Numbered from the stretch's first letter, positions 26,308-34,914 are shown. The stretch: DNA of 64,000 bases from Oscillospiraceae bacterium (GCA_015068905.1 SVJQ01000003.1:51472-115471); one strand, 5' to 3'. The notes: generated by a model not told the origin, from the letters alone. Numbers and translations are program-made.

Positions 26308-27605
26308 TCTTCAGTGCTCCTTTCTTCCACAGCCAGAGCGTGGGCATCAAAGCCTTCAACCCGGGCAATGCGTGAAGCATGCTCACGAACGCGCATAAAG
26401 CCCTCACGGCTTGCATAGCCGACAGAAGAACGCTTTAAAAAGTCCATAACAGAAACTGAGGAATAGGTTTTTGCAAAACCGCCGGTGGGCAGGATTGCGT
26501 TGGGACCCAGCACAAAGTTGCACAGGGTAACGGGGGTATAATCACCAAGCAGAATTTCACCTGCGTTTTTAATCTTTTCTAAAACCGCAAAGGGGTTTTG
26601 GGTCATAACTTCCATGTGCTCAGGGGCGTATTCATTTACGAAGTCGATGGATTCATCAAGGCTTTCTGTCAAAATCACGCCGCCGTAGGTTTCAAAGTTT
26701 GTTTTAATAAAGCTCTGACGCTTTTCAGAAAGCTTAGGAAGCTGTCTGTCAATAATGGGCAGAACCTTGTCAACCAGCTCACGGGAGTGGGTAACAAGCA
26801 GTGCCGCAGAATCAGGACCGTGTTCTGCTTCAATCATCACATCCAGTGCAACCTTTTCGGGGTCTGCAAATTCGTCAGCCAAAATAATCACTTCACTGGG
26901 GCCTGCCGGCAGACCGCTGTCAATCTGACCTGCGAGCACACGCTTTGCAGCGGTAGCATAAGAGTTACCGGGACCGATGATTTTGTGGCATTTGGGAATG
27001 GTTTCAGTACCGTAGGCAACAGCAGCCACAGCCTGAATGCCGCCAACCTTATAGATATCAGTAATGCCGATGATTTTAGCCGCCGCTAAAATAGCATCGT
27101 CACAGCCGCCTTCTTCGTTGGGCGGTGTTACAACGGTGATTCTGGGAACGCCGGCAACAACTGCAGGCACACCCAGCATTAAAAGAACAGAGGGAAAGCT
27201 GCCCTTGCCACGGGGCACATACAGGCAAACGTCAACAATCGGGGTGGTTTTTTCACCGACCATCAAGCCCTCATCCACATTAGTAAACCACATTTCTTCA
27301 GGCATCTGCTTCTCGTGGAAGTTGCGGATGTTTTTCGCCGCATATTCGATGGCTTCGCGGGTTTTAGTATCTAAGCGGTTATAACCTGCTTCAATTTCTT
27401 CTGCTGTTACACGGATGGCATCTTTTTCAAGATGTACCTTGTCAAATTTTTCAGTATATTTCAAAACAGCGGCATCGCCGTTTTCTTTAATATCAGCAGC
27501 GACTTCCTTTGCAAGCTCCATCTGGCGGCTGATATCAAGCTCAGCGCGCTTTAAGACGAACTCTCTTTCTTCCTTTGTCATGTCCTTTAAAACTCTAACC
27601 TTCAT
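26304..27605 (-). CDS. Divergent HisD-like (histidinol dehydrogenase family) enzyme
   Basis: NAD-dependent dehydrogenase of 433 residues in the HisD fold, with GPGNSYATAAKR, GLPAGPSEV and the catalytic pair EYAPEH (E329, H330). Compared with E. coli HisD, Zn ligands Gln259 and Asp360 are replaced by E259 and N363. The substrate-binding His367 is A370. His262 and His419 counterparts remain (H262, H422). VPRGKGSFPSV also differs from the usual VPGG motif. The start at 27605 follows GGAAAGGAATGG. It leads an operon with the HisB-like and HAD genes, so the three may act on a substrate other than histidinol. Confidence 0.8.
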   Translation of the reverse strand: MKVRVLKDMTKEEREFVLKRAELDISRQMELAKEVAADIKENGDAAVLKYTEKFDKVHLEKDAIRVTAEEIEAGYNRLDTKTREAIEYAAKNIRNFHEKQMPEEMWFTNVDEGLMVGEKTTPIVDVCLYVPRGKGSFPSVLLMLGVPAVVAGVPRITVVTPPNEEGGCDDAILAAAKIIGITDIYKVGGIQAVAAVAYGTETIPKCHKIIGPGNSYATAAKRVLAGQIDSGLPAGPSEVIILADEFADPEKVALDVMIEAEHGPDSAALLVTHSRELVDKVLPIIDRQLPKLSEKRQSFIKTNFETYGGVILTESLDESIDFVNEYAPEHMEVMTQNPFAVLEKIKNAGEILLGDYTPVTLCNFVLGPNAILPTGGFAKTYSSVSVMDFLKRSSVGYASREGFMRVREHASRIARVEGFDAHALAVEERSTEE

Positions 27606-27659
27606 TGTTAAGCCATTCCTTTCCGGCGGATTTATCGAAATCAAATTATTTCCAAGAAT

Positions 27660-27688
27660 ATCATACCATAACAAGTGCATAATTGCAA
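27660..27688 (-). promoter_or_regulatory. Promoter of the HisD-like operon
   Basis: Minus-strand TTGCAA (27683-27688) and TATGAT (27660-27665) with 17-base spacing, about 55 bases before the start codon. Confidence 0.6.
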
Positions 27689-27810
27689 GATAAGGAACAT
27701 AAAAATTAAGTAAAAAAAGAATTTGGAGAATTGACTGTAAAAAAAGTTAGTGAAATTTGCTTAAAAACAGATGGTATTATGTAAACCACTGCAAATTTGT
27801 AAAAAAAAAG

Positions 27811-27903
27811 TTATTCACATAATTAACAGGGTTATGAACAGATTTTTCTGTTGAAAAAGCGATTTTTCGGTTAGTTATTAACATTATCAACAGGTTATCA
27901 ACA
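27811..27903 (+). promoter_or_regulatory. Array of DnaA-box-like 9-mers in an AT-rich gap
   Basis: Five same-strand 9-mers resemble the DnaA box TTATNCACA: TTATTCACA at 27811, TTATGAACA at 27832, TTATTAACA at 27875, and TTATCAACA at 27884 and 27895. The last three are almost back to back. The surrounding 27.70-28.01 kb is very AT-rich and non-coding, between divergent genes. This could be an origin, an origin sub-region or a DnaA-titration/regulatory site; no dnaA gene is in the window. Confidence 0.5.
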
Positions 27904-28015
27904 GGTTTTGTAAACAAAACAAATGTTTGCAATCTTTTTGTAAAACGCCGTTAACACAGAAAAAACAATAAGTTTACATAATATCTGATTATTAAAAAGT
28001 GAGGTCATTTTTTTC

Positions 28016-29041
28016 GTGAAAAAAGCAAAAAATTTGTTAAAAATCGGAGCCATTTATCTGGGCACGGTTTTGGGGGCAGGATTTGCCTCGGGGCAAGAGC
28101 TGGTGTTGTTTTTCGTCCGTTTTTCAAGGCGCGGTCTGCTGGGCTGCCTGATTGCCGGACTGCTGTTTTGCCTTTTAGGGTCGCTGGTTTTATCAAAAGC
28201 CCATGGGTTGGCTGAAAAAACCTACAGAAATTATCTGGAAACCGTTTTCGGCAAGCGGACAGCCGGATTTTTAGCCTTTGTAACTGAGGTTTTTTTGTGT
28301 GCCGGCTTTTGTATTATGCTCTCCGGTTCAGGGGCATTTTTCAAAGAGCGTCTGTCTCTTTCTCCCGCAATCGGGATTTTAGTTACAGATGCCATTTGTC
28401 TGGCAGTTTTTTTGGGAAACTTAAAGGGTTTATCTCTTGTGAATTTGATTCTGGCACCAATCATGATATTTGGCACTCTTTATGTTTCGCTGTATACTAT
28501 TCTGACAGACTGCCAACCGGCGTGGTTGCCGCAAGTGAGCAGCCATGGGCGGTTTTTGCCGTATGCCTTTTTTTATGTGGGGTACAATATGCTCACCGCC
28601 GCGGCGGTGCTTGTTCCGGCTTCTGCCATTGCAGAAAACGCGAAAACCGCGGCGAGGGGCGGTGTGCTGGGTGGCGCAGTTCTGACGCTGATGGCAGTTT
28701 TGTGCTCGGTTGCCCTGTTTTTAACAGAAGAGGTGTGGTCGGGGGCGTTGCCCATGCTTTTGCTTGCAGAACATGCCGGAAGCTTTGCCTACATACTCTA
28801 TTCTATGGTTTTATATATGGCGATGCTGACAACTGCTGTTTCAACAGGCTTTTCTGTGGTAGAAAGGATGCATCAGGCAGGAGCAGGCAGAATATATGCC
28901 GCTTTTTCGGTCTGTTTTCTGGCAATTCCTTTATCCTTTGTTGAGTTTTCGGTTTTGGTAGGGCATTGTTATGTATTTTTCGGGGTTTTGGGCATCTTGT
29001 TGGTGGGCGGCATTCTGTGGGATTGGTATAAAAGGCTATAA
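28016..29041 (+). CDS. YkvI-type membrane transporter (APC superfamily)
   Basis: Polytopic membrane protein of 341 residues with about ten helices. The opening GAIYLGTVLGAGFASGQE is characteristic of the YkvI family, related to amino-acid/polyamine permeases; substrate unknown. The start is GTG at 28016 with GAGG about 11 bases upstream. It is a single-gene unit just right of the DnaA-box-like array and 86 bases before tRNA-Pro. Confidence 0.85.
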   Translation: MKKAKNLLKIGAIYLGTVLGAGFASGQELVLFFVRFSRRGLLGCLIAGLLFCLLGSLVLSKAHGLAEKTYRNYLETVFGKRTAGFLAFVTEVFLCAGFCIMLSGSGAFFKERLSLSPAIGILVTDAICLAVFLGNLKGLSLVNLILAPIMIFGTLYVSLYTILTDCQPAWLPQVSSHGRFLPYAFFYVGYNMLTAAAVLVPASAIAENAKTAARGGVLGGAVLTLMAVLCSVALFLTEEVWSGALPMLLLAEHAGSFAYILYSMVLYMAMLTTAVSTGFSVVERMHQAGAGRIYAAFSVCFLAIPLSFVEFSVLVGHCYVFFGVLGILLVGGILWDWYKRL

Positions 29042-29078
29042 AAATAGAAAAGAAACTGAAAAAAATAATAAAAAAAGC

Positions 29079-29107
29079 TTGCAAAAATCAAAAAGAAAGT
29101 GTAATAT
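29079..29107 (+). promoter_or_regulatory. Promoter of tRNA-Pro
   Basis: TTGCAA (29079-29084) and TAATAT (29102-29107) with 17-base spacing, 20 bases before the tRNA. Confidence 0.65.
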
Positions 29108-29127
29108 ATAGAGAGAAAACAAAAGCA

Positions 29128-29204
<77 letters not shown>

Positions 29205-29206
29205 CC

Positions 29207-29254
29207 TAAAAAGCCTGTAATACTGCGGTTTTCCGCAATATTACAGGCTTTTGG
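29207..29254 (+). terminator. Intrinsic terminator after tRNA-Pro
   Basis: A long stem, AAAAGCCTGTAATA-TGCGG with its complement around a TTTT loop (29209-29252), followed by TTGGTTTT. Confidence 0.8.
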
Positions 29255-29371
29255 TTTTAGGTGAAAAAACGGGTGACGACCACATGTATTCCACAGTTAG
29301 AAAAATTTATGCAAAAAATCTTAGCTATTTTTTGCAATAATATCAACTTTTATCCTCAATATCTTGTAATA

Positions 29372-29409
29372 TGAGAAAGCCTTTACTGCGCGAAAGTAAA
29401 GGCTTTTAG
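29372..29409 (-). terminator. Intrinsic terminator of the AIPR-like gene
   Basis: Stem AAAGCCTTTACT / AGTAAAGGCTTT around a short GC loop, directly after the stop codon. An AT-rich tail on both sides makes it usable in both directions. Confidence 0.7.
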
Positions 29410-29410
29410 T

Positions 29411-30616
29411 TTAATTCATATAAGCGTAGATATATATTTCCTTAAACAGGTTGCTCCATAAGTTGGAGTTTTTTGCTAAAACATCGGGATTCTCTGTTTT
29501 TTCATCAAGAATTATTGAAATCAGCTTCGAACCGAGGGCTTTCCATACATCTGTAGGTGGTTTCTTCCAAGAATAGCTATTTGTAGTATTATCTACTTGC
29601 ACTAATGCTCGGAAGGAGCCAACTAAAGGATACATTAAACCTTTTGGAATAATGTATTGTAAATCGTTTTGTCCTAACATGGTTTTTCCAACGGTTTTGC
29701 CACCGTCATATCTTGCATATTTGCGAGTGCCGTATCTACGGTTTGTGCTATGCGCTATAGTAGCAAATTCTTTTTCGACAGTTTCCCACAAATCAAAAAT
29801 GCCCTTAATGATAGGTTTCATATTTTTGATCATATTATCTCTATTTATTTTTTGCTTATCTTTATCCTTGCTATCCATATTAAGAAATTTTCTCAGGGTT
29901 GCTTCTTTGCCGGAATAACACTGTGTAGGTTGTTGTTCGCTTAGAGTACCTTCTGCAGTTCTAAAAGGATACATGGTTTGACTAAACATAGCTATAATAG
30001 CAATTATTTCTCGGATATCAATAGGAACGATGTCATTATCATTATAGTGTTCATTCATTTTGTATTGAATTCGTCCTGCAAAATCTAAATCGGAAAAAAC
30101 AGATTTAATTTCATCAAAGCTTTTTTCTAACTCCGCGATAGATTTTAAATCGACTTGAACAGAGGTGTTTCTTGCTGCAGCCAATTCTACCGGAGAAGTG
30201 ATTCCTGTAAATATTTCAAAGAACACATATCTATTTTCGCTGATTGAATGCTTAAGGTTTTCTTGAAGAATAGCTCTTAAAGTGTGACCGCCGTCGATAT
30301 TGCCATGCACCGAGGAGTCCTCTAAGAATATCTGTAATTCTTTTGTTGAATTGTCGTACTTTACATCCTGAGCAGAGATAAGTACTCCTCTGTTTAATTC
30401 ATGAAAATTTACATTATCTCTCAAACTTTCGATAATTTTTCGTGCTACATTTGTAGACATTTTCTGCTCACGCGGATTTGTTACAAACCAGTTATCGATT
30501 TCCTGAGGAATGCTATTTGCCTTAACATAGCACACATATTTTGTGTGCCCCTCAATTGTTCCTGTCGGGTCTTCCATTTTTTTAAATGCTTTTGCGATAA
30601 GTTTGATTTCTTGCAT
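29411..30616 (-). CDS. AIPR-like putative abortive-infection phage-resistance protein
   Basis: Protein of about 401 residues. The core stretch FHELNRGVLISAQDVKYD followed by HGNIDGGHTLRAIL resembles the AIPR motif (FxNNGI... then IVNGxQT). A later segment, ELAAARNTSVQVDLKSIAEL, fits the same family. AIPR proteins are known from phage-defence loci; the mechanism is poorly defined. The start at 30616 follows AAAGGAG, whereas an upstream in-frame ATG has no ribosome site. Single cargo gene with its own consensus promoter inside the element beside tRNA-Pro. Function is inference from family and context. Confidence 0.65.
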   Translation of the reverse strand: MQEIKLIAKAFKKMEDPTGTIEGHTKYVCYVKANSIPQEIDNWFVTNPREQKMSTNVARKIIESLRDNVNFHELNRGVLISAQDVKYDNSTKELQIFLEDSSVHGNIDGGHTLRAILQENLKHSISENRYVFFEIFTGITSPVELAAARNTSVQVDLKSIAELEKSFDEIKSVFSDLDFAGRIQYKMNEHYNDNDIVPIDIREIIAIIAMFSQTMYPFRTAEGTLSEQQPTQCYSGKEATLRKFLNMDSKDKDKQKINRDNMIKNMKPIIKGIFDLWETVEKEFATIAHSTNRRYGTRKYARYDGGKTVGKTMLGQNDLQYIIPKGLMYPLVGSFRALVQVDNTTNSYSWKKPPTDVWKALGSKLISIILDEKTENPDVLAKNSNLWSNLFKEIYIYAYMN

Positions 30617-30768
30617 ATCCAAATCTCCTTTAAAATAAAAAATTTCTGTATCATGCAGAAGGGCATAAACACAGAAATACTTATCGCGCATCATATTCTA
30701 TGAAAAACCACATCTGCAAAGAGATACTGGAGTTTAAACAGACAAAATCGTCTGCAAACTACATATTT

Positions 30769-30797
30769 ATTATAATGTTTATGGTTAAAGATGTCAA
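30769..30797 (-). promoter_or_regulatory. Consensus promoter of the AIPR-like gene
   Basis: Minus-strand TTGACA (30792-30797) and TATAAT (30769-30774), both perfect, spaced 17 bases. The leader is about 145 bases and contains a CAGAC/GTCTG inverted repeat at 30740-30755. The strength suggests constant expression of the cargo gene. Confidence 0.8.
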
Positions 30798-30884
30798 GTG
30801 CAAAGTAAGATGGAAAATATTATGTTTCTGAATTGATAGCCACTCTTCCTCTTTGTTTACGGCATCTCAAATTTTGATACACCA

Positions 30885-30920
30885 AAAAACAAACGGCACG
30901 GATTTAGTCCGTGCCGTTTA
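30885..30920 (-). terminator. Intrinsic terminator of the integrase pair
   Basis: Stem AAACGGCACGGA / TCCGTGCCGTTT with a short loop (30892-30920), overlapping the integrase stop codon, with an A-run before it on the plus strand giving U-run on the minus strand. Confidence 0.8.
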
Positions 30921-32342
30921 TGCGTTATTTTGAGGTTTCGCTTTCGCTTTTTCTGCTGCAATCTCTGCTTTCATTTCCTTTATCAGTTCAGCTAGTTTTT
31001 CTTCGCATTCTGTTTCTGTTTTAGCATAGACGTTTTTCAAGATGCGTTTTCCGTCTGCTCCTTTTGGTGAATATCTGCCCTCGTAGAGGTGGTCGTTTAT
31101 CTTTGTGATACATCCTGTGCCGGGTTTTCTATATTTGCCCTTTGTTGGCTCAAATTTGGCTTGTGCCGGCTTTTCTTGCCCTGTGGGTGTAACTTCCTTG
31201 GTGGTGTCTACATTCTTGCTGAATCGGGCGTTTATTTTCGCTGCGGCTTGTTGTTTCATCTCTTCGGTGGTGTGGAGGTAGATATCCATGGTTGTTTTGC
31301 TGGATACATGCCCGATGATAGCGGACAGGGTTTTAATGTCCATACCATTTGCCACCGCGTTTGTAGCGAAGGTGTGTCGTAGGGCGTGGAAGGACACAGT
31401 TTTGCATCCTGACCGCTTTAGAATCTTTTGCATCATCTTATACACGGCAGAAGGGTCTCTTGGCATGTCTTTGTTTTTCGGTGAGGGGAATATCCACTCA
31501 GAATCCACAGTTTCTTTGTATTTTACAAGCGCCTTGACAACGCTTTTGGGCAGTATAACACTTCGTTCTGATTCGTCTGTCTTCAGTTCTGTTACGACCA
31601 GCTTTCCGTTAATGCGTTGAACCTGCCGGCAGATTTTGAGCTCTCCGGTTTTAGTATTTAAATCCGACCACATAAGTCCTGTTTCTTCACCACGGCGGAG
31701 ACCGGTCGTCAGCACTACAAGCAGGATTTCAAAGTACCCGTCATATTTTGCCTGTATTAAAAACCGCTGTATTTCATCCCTTGTAAGCACCTGTATTTCT
31801 CTGGACTTTTTAGGGGGCAGTTTGCAACCGATAGCAGGATTTTTTCGGATGATCCCTTGTTCTACTGCTGTTTGCAATGCCGTTCTGCAAGTGCTGTGAC
31901 ATCCGCGAATCACTCTGGCGGATAACCCTTTACCGAAGATGTCAGTATGTTGCAACCGACCGCTTGTTTTGAGTTTGTTATAGAACTTCTGCAGGTCAGT
32001 TTGTGTCAGCTTTTTGAGAGGAATATTACCGAGGTTGGGAATAATATGTAGATAAATTCTGTTTTCATAATCCTCTTGGGTCTTTGGCTTGATACGAAGT
32101 TTGCAGTAGTTTTGATACCAGAAGTCCAGCCATTCACCGAAAGTGATGGTATTTTCTTTGCGGTTTATACCCAGCTCATCCTTGAGTTTATCAAGTTTTT
32201 CTAGACAGATCGCTTTGGATTTAGAGGTAACATTTTTGGTTATGGGAAGTCCGTCTTTGTCATAGTCAATGACGATTCTACCTTCCCATCGACCATCCTT
32301 TCGAAGCCTTAGTGTACCGTCTCCGAGTTTCCTTTTACTCAT
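30918..32342 (-). CDS. Tyrosine recombinase (phage-type integrase) 1, with arm-binding domains at both ends
   Basis: Site-specific recombinase of 474 residues. N-terminal arm-binding (AP2-like) domain GTLRLRKDGRWEGR..., SAM-like core-binding domain about 60-160, catalytic domain with Arg in TTGLRRGEE, HALRH and GH motifs, and nucleophile Tyr in MDIYLHTT. Unusually, a second AP2-like copy (GTGCITKINDHLYEGR...) follows the catalytic domain near residues 405-460. Its ATG overlaps the stop of integrase 2 (ATGA), so both proteins are made from one message. Confidence 0.92.
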   Translation of the reverse strand: MSKRKLGDGTLRLRKDGRWEGRIVIDYDKDGLPITKNVTSKSKAICLEKLDKLKDELGINRKENTITFGEWLDFWYQNYCKLRIKPKTQEDYENRIYLHIIPNLGNIPLKKLTQTDLQKFYNKLKTSGRLQHTDIFGKGLSARVIRGCHSTCRTALQTAVEQGIIRKNPAIGCKLPPKKSREIQVLTRDEIQRFLIQAKYDGYFEILLVVLTTGLRRGEETGLMWSDLNTKTGELKICRQVQRINGKLVVTELKTDESERSVILPKSVVKALVKYKETVDSEWIFPSPKNKDMPRDPSAVYKMMQKILKRSGCKTVSFHALRHTFATNAVANGMDIKTLSAIIGHVSSKTTMDIYLHTTEEMKQQAAAKINARFSKNVDTTKEVTPTGQEKPAQAKFEPTKGKYRKPGTGCITKINDHLYEGRYSPKGADGKRILKNVYAKTETECEEKLAELIKEMKAEIAAEKAKAKPQNNA

Positions 32343-33502
32343 AGTATTAGCTCCTCTCCTAAGATGTCTTCTATGAAGTCTCCGACGATTTCAGAGGCTC
32401 TTTGCTGCATATCTGTTGTGACATGGGTGTAGGTGTCGAGGCTGAAGCTTGGATTTGTGTGCCCCAGTATAGAGGCAAGGGTTTTAGCATCCACGCCGTT
32501 TGCCACGGCGACGGTAGCGAAGGTGTGCCTCAGGTCGTGGAAGGAGATGTTTGGGAGTCCTGCTTTTTTCAGCAGCTTCTTTGCTCTTCGATAGGCGGCA
32601 GCAGGGGATACAGGCTTGTCCGGATTGAGAGGATTGGGGAAAATCCATTGTGAGATTCTCTTTCTTCGTTTAAGCATTTCTGCCGTCATTTCAGGGAGGG
32701 TGAGAGTTCGTTCGCTTTCCTCTGTCTTTGGTTTGTCTTCATATAGCTCACCGCCCTTGCGATAAGAGATGCTTCGATTAATTTTAAGCCTGTTGCTTTC
32801 TTCATCAAAGTCATCCCACTTGAATCCACAAATTTCGCCTCGTCTGGGTCCTGTGGTTAGCTCCAGGAGGAAGAAGTCGCCCCATTCTTCATCACTTTCT
32901 ATAGCTTTCATCAACCTGTCAAGTTGTGTATCGTTTAGCACCTGCAGTTTCTTTTTTCTGCGTTTTGGTACCTTAGTACCGATGACAGGATTGCTTGGAA
33001 TCAGGTGAAGTTGTGTGGCGGTTTCCATTGCGCCGTGTAGTGTGGTGTGGATGCGGATGATTGTATTGTCTGCTAAGGCATAGCCGTGCACAGGATGCTC
33101 TTTGATTCTGCCATTGGTTTTTAGATCGGTGTACATTTTCTGTATGTCATTTGTGGTGATGCGGGAGAGTTTCTTATGCCCCAACCGAGGTTTTACATAG
33201 GTATTCAGGTCCTGTGCATAGCCTGACAGGGTAGAGGCTCTGACTCTTTCCGGCATGTATTCTGTCAGCCATTTTTCTATCCAATCGCTGAGGTTCATAT
33301 TGCTTTCTTCGGTCAGGTGCACATCCCGATACCGATTTTTCAGGTCGAGAAGATTTTGCATAAACTCTTTTTGATTTCGCCCATAAGCATACCTGAATAT
33401 AGGGGAGCCATCCTTTTTGTGTCCGACCACAATTCTGCCTTCCCGCAGTCCAGAATCCAGCTGACGAATCATGCCGTCACCATTGGGTCTTCGTTTTGCC
33501 AT
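32339..33502 (-). CDS. Tyrosine recombinase (phage-type integrase) 2
   Basis: Site-specific recombinase of about 387 residues with the N-terminal arm-binding stretch GMIRQLDSGLREGRIV, a SAM-like domain and an intact catalytic set: TTGPRRGE Arg, HDLRH, GHTNP, and Tyr in LDTYTHVT. The start at 33502 is supported by AAAGGAAG; a longer frame exists but lacks one. It is paired with integrase 1 by a four-base overlap. Two active-looking recombinases suggest a heteromeric or two-step integration reaction. Confidence 0.92.
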   Translation of the reverse strand: MAKRRPNGDGMIRQLDSGLREGRIVVGHKKDGSPIFRYAYGRNQKEFMQNLLDLKNRYRDVHLTEESNMNLSDWIEKWLTEYMPERVRASTLSGYAQDLNTYVKPRLGHKKLSRITTNDIQKMYTDLKTNGRIKEHPVHGYALADNTIIRIHTTLHGAMETATQLHLIPSNPVIGTKVPKRRKKKLQVLNDTQLDRLMKAIESDEEWGDFFLLELTTGPRRGEICGFKWDDFDEESNRLKINRSISYRKGGELYEDKPKTEESERTLTLPEMTAEMLKRRKRISQWIFPNPLNPDKPVSPAAAYRRAKKLLKKAGLPNISFHDLRHTFATVAVANGVDAKTLASILGHTNPSFSLDTYTHVTTDMQQRASEIVGDFIEDILGEELIL

Positions 33503-33574
33503 TGTATCACTTCCTTTCTGGTAACAACACACAATACCGTAAAGGCTTTTAAAAGTCAAGTGCTTTTTGTAAAT

Positions 33575-33618
33575 GAAAAAAAAGGGCATTGCACAACGTT
33601 TCTGCTATGCAATGCCCT
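33575..33618 (-). terminator. Intrinsic terminator after the InlB-repeat gene
   Basis: An 11-bp stem, AGGGCATTGCA with its complement (33583-33618), followed on the minus strand by an eight-U run. It separates the secreted-protein gene from the integrases. Confidence 0.85.
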
Positions 33619-33621
33619 AGG

Positions 33622-34164
33622 TTAATCCATCGTACCAACCATTTTATTGATGTCGCCGTCTGAGCTTGCGACGATGGTTTTGGTTTTGCTTGGTGCTGCA
33701 TAGCCGAAGCCTTCTATGTAGGCTTTTTCTTTAATAATTTCATTTCGTATTTTTGTTTCTTCATCGGTGAGGTAGCAGGTGTCTTTTGTCATGATTTCGT
33801 CGTTGGGATGTATGGGTTCTTCCGGATTCTTTTCCCATTTTGCGTAGACAACATCGGGCTTTGTGAAGGTGAATGTAGTCACTCTGTTTACTTTGGTTCT
33901 GGGGTCCGTGAACCATCCGGCGAAGGTGTAACCGTATTTTGTTGGTACATATCTCTCTAGGCTTATGGTCTCACCATACCTTTTTGTTACCGGTCTGATG
34001 AAGCTTCCGCCGTCCGATGCGAATTGCAAGGTTACATCTCCCACAATGCCAAGTTCATTGTCAAATGTTACTCGGTATTTACCGAGCCACCATGGCTCCG
34101 CAGAGACCGATGTTGAGATTAGCATCGTAACCGCCAGTGTTGCACATACAATTTTCTTTTTCAT
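33622..34164 (-). CDS. Secreted InlB B-repeat protein
   Basis: About 180 residues: Sec signal peptide (MKKKIVCATLAVTM... with VSAEP cleavage region near 22), then one Listeria-Bacteroides InlB B-repeat (YGYTFAGWFTDP...VYAKWEK) and a charged C-terminal part. No anchor motif is seen. The start at 34164 follows GGAAAGGAAG; upstream in-frame ATGs lack a site. Small secreted InlB-repeat proteins recur in clostridial integrative elements; role unknown. Confidence 0.8.
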   Translation of the reverse strand: MKKKIVCATLAVTMLISTSVSAEPWWLGKYRVTFDNELGIVGDVTLQFASDGGSFIRPVTKRYGETISLERYVPTKYGYTFAGWFTDPRTKVNRVTTFTFTKPDVVYAKWEKNPEEPIHPNDEIMTKDTCYLTDEETKIRNEIIKEKAYIEGFGYAAPSKTKTIVASSDGDINKMVGTMD

Positions 34165-34255
34165 AACATTCTTCCTTTCCATGTTTTTATTACCTTTCGG
34201 CAACACAAACATACCACAGAAGAGGCGGGAAGTCTATGAAGGAACTTTTCTGTTT

Positions 34256-34400
34256 AAATCTGCACCGACACCGCCTAAAACACCACCTGAATGGCTTAAC
34301 CATCGCAAAAATCAAGTCATTTTCACCAAAACAGCACCAACACCCCATTTTCAGCACCACCCGAACGGCCCTGCCGGTCGGTGTTTGACCGCACTGGGGG
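34256..34400. repeat. C-rich CACC repeat tract, candidate element replication/control site
   Basis: About ten CACC units lie in roughly 150 bases. They include a 13-of-15 repeat, CACCACCTGAATGGC (34281) and CACCACCCGAACGGC (34355). The tract is non-coding, much more GC-rich than its neighbours, and directly downstream of the HTH replication-type gene. An iteron-like origin or a non-coding RNA region is possible; no proof. Confidence 0.35.
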
Positions 34401-34473
34401 CGGTTTTCGACACCAGTGCTTTTTCCTGCTTCATTTTATTCAGGTTGATTTTCGGCAAAATCGGAGCATCTTA

Positions 34474-34914
34474 TTAACCTGCAGATTCGGTTTTTGAATC
34501 CATATATTTTTGAAATTTCTTTTCCAGTTCGGCTTTTTTTACTGCAAGAGCATTTCTCTCAAACTGCTTTACTACATCATAATTAATTGCTTCCTGTATG
34601 GGACGAATGGTGTACATTAAACTACCGTTTCGTTTCTTGCCATCCTTTGTGAAAATGTATGTATATTCAACTGTAATTAACTGTTTCTCGCAGAGTTTAT
34701 CTACGTATGTTTTTACTGTATTTTTAGTGATGTTTAATGCTTTACTAATAGTTTTATAACTTGGCCAACATTTGAATGTTTTTCTGTCTTCGCATTTCAA
34801 TAAAAATGCATAAAGAGCAATTTCACCTGCACGCAAACCAAGATTAAAAATTTCATTAGGCACAGGGAAATAATTTTTAATTACATCTCGTTTTGGGTAT
34901 GAATTATATTTCAT
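34474..34914 (-). CDS. Helix-turn-helix protein, replication-initiator-like
   Basis: Protein of about 146 residues. The segment YFPVPNEIFNLGLRAGEIALYAFLL followed by a winged-HTH (YKTISKALNITKNTVKTYVDKL) and EKQLI matches the N-terminal DNA-binding region of plasmid/phage RepA-type and related HTH proteins. The C-terminal half is a Lys/Glu-rich helix. The start at 34914 follows AAAGGAGC; an in-frame ATG at 34929 overlaps the excisionase-like stop. It may control or start replication of the element. Confidence 0.7.
   Translation of the reverse strand: MKYNSYPKRDVIKNYFPVPNEIFNLGLRAGEIALYAFLLKCEDRKTFKCWPSYKTISKALNITKNTVKTYVDKLCEKQLITVEYTYIFTKDGKKRNGSLMYTIRPIQEAINYDVVKQFERNALAVKKAELEKKFQKYMDSKTESAG

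Noticed and set aside
29311..29336. GCAAAAAAT / ATTTTTTGC hairpin after tRNA-Pro
   Set aside because: Low-complexity AT palindrome; no clear role beyond chance in an AT-rich gap.
33965..34477. 170-residue plus-strand ORF across the CACC tract
   Set aside because: Half overlaps the InlB-repeat gene in antisense, and the remainder is repeat-derived Pro/Thr sequence without a ribosome site.
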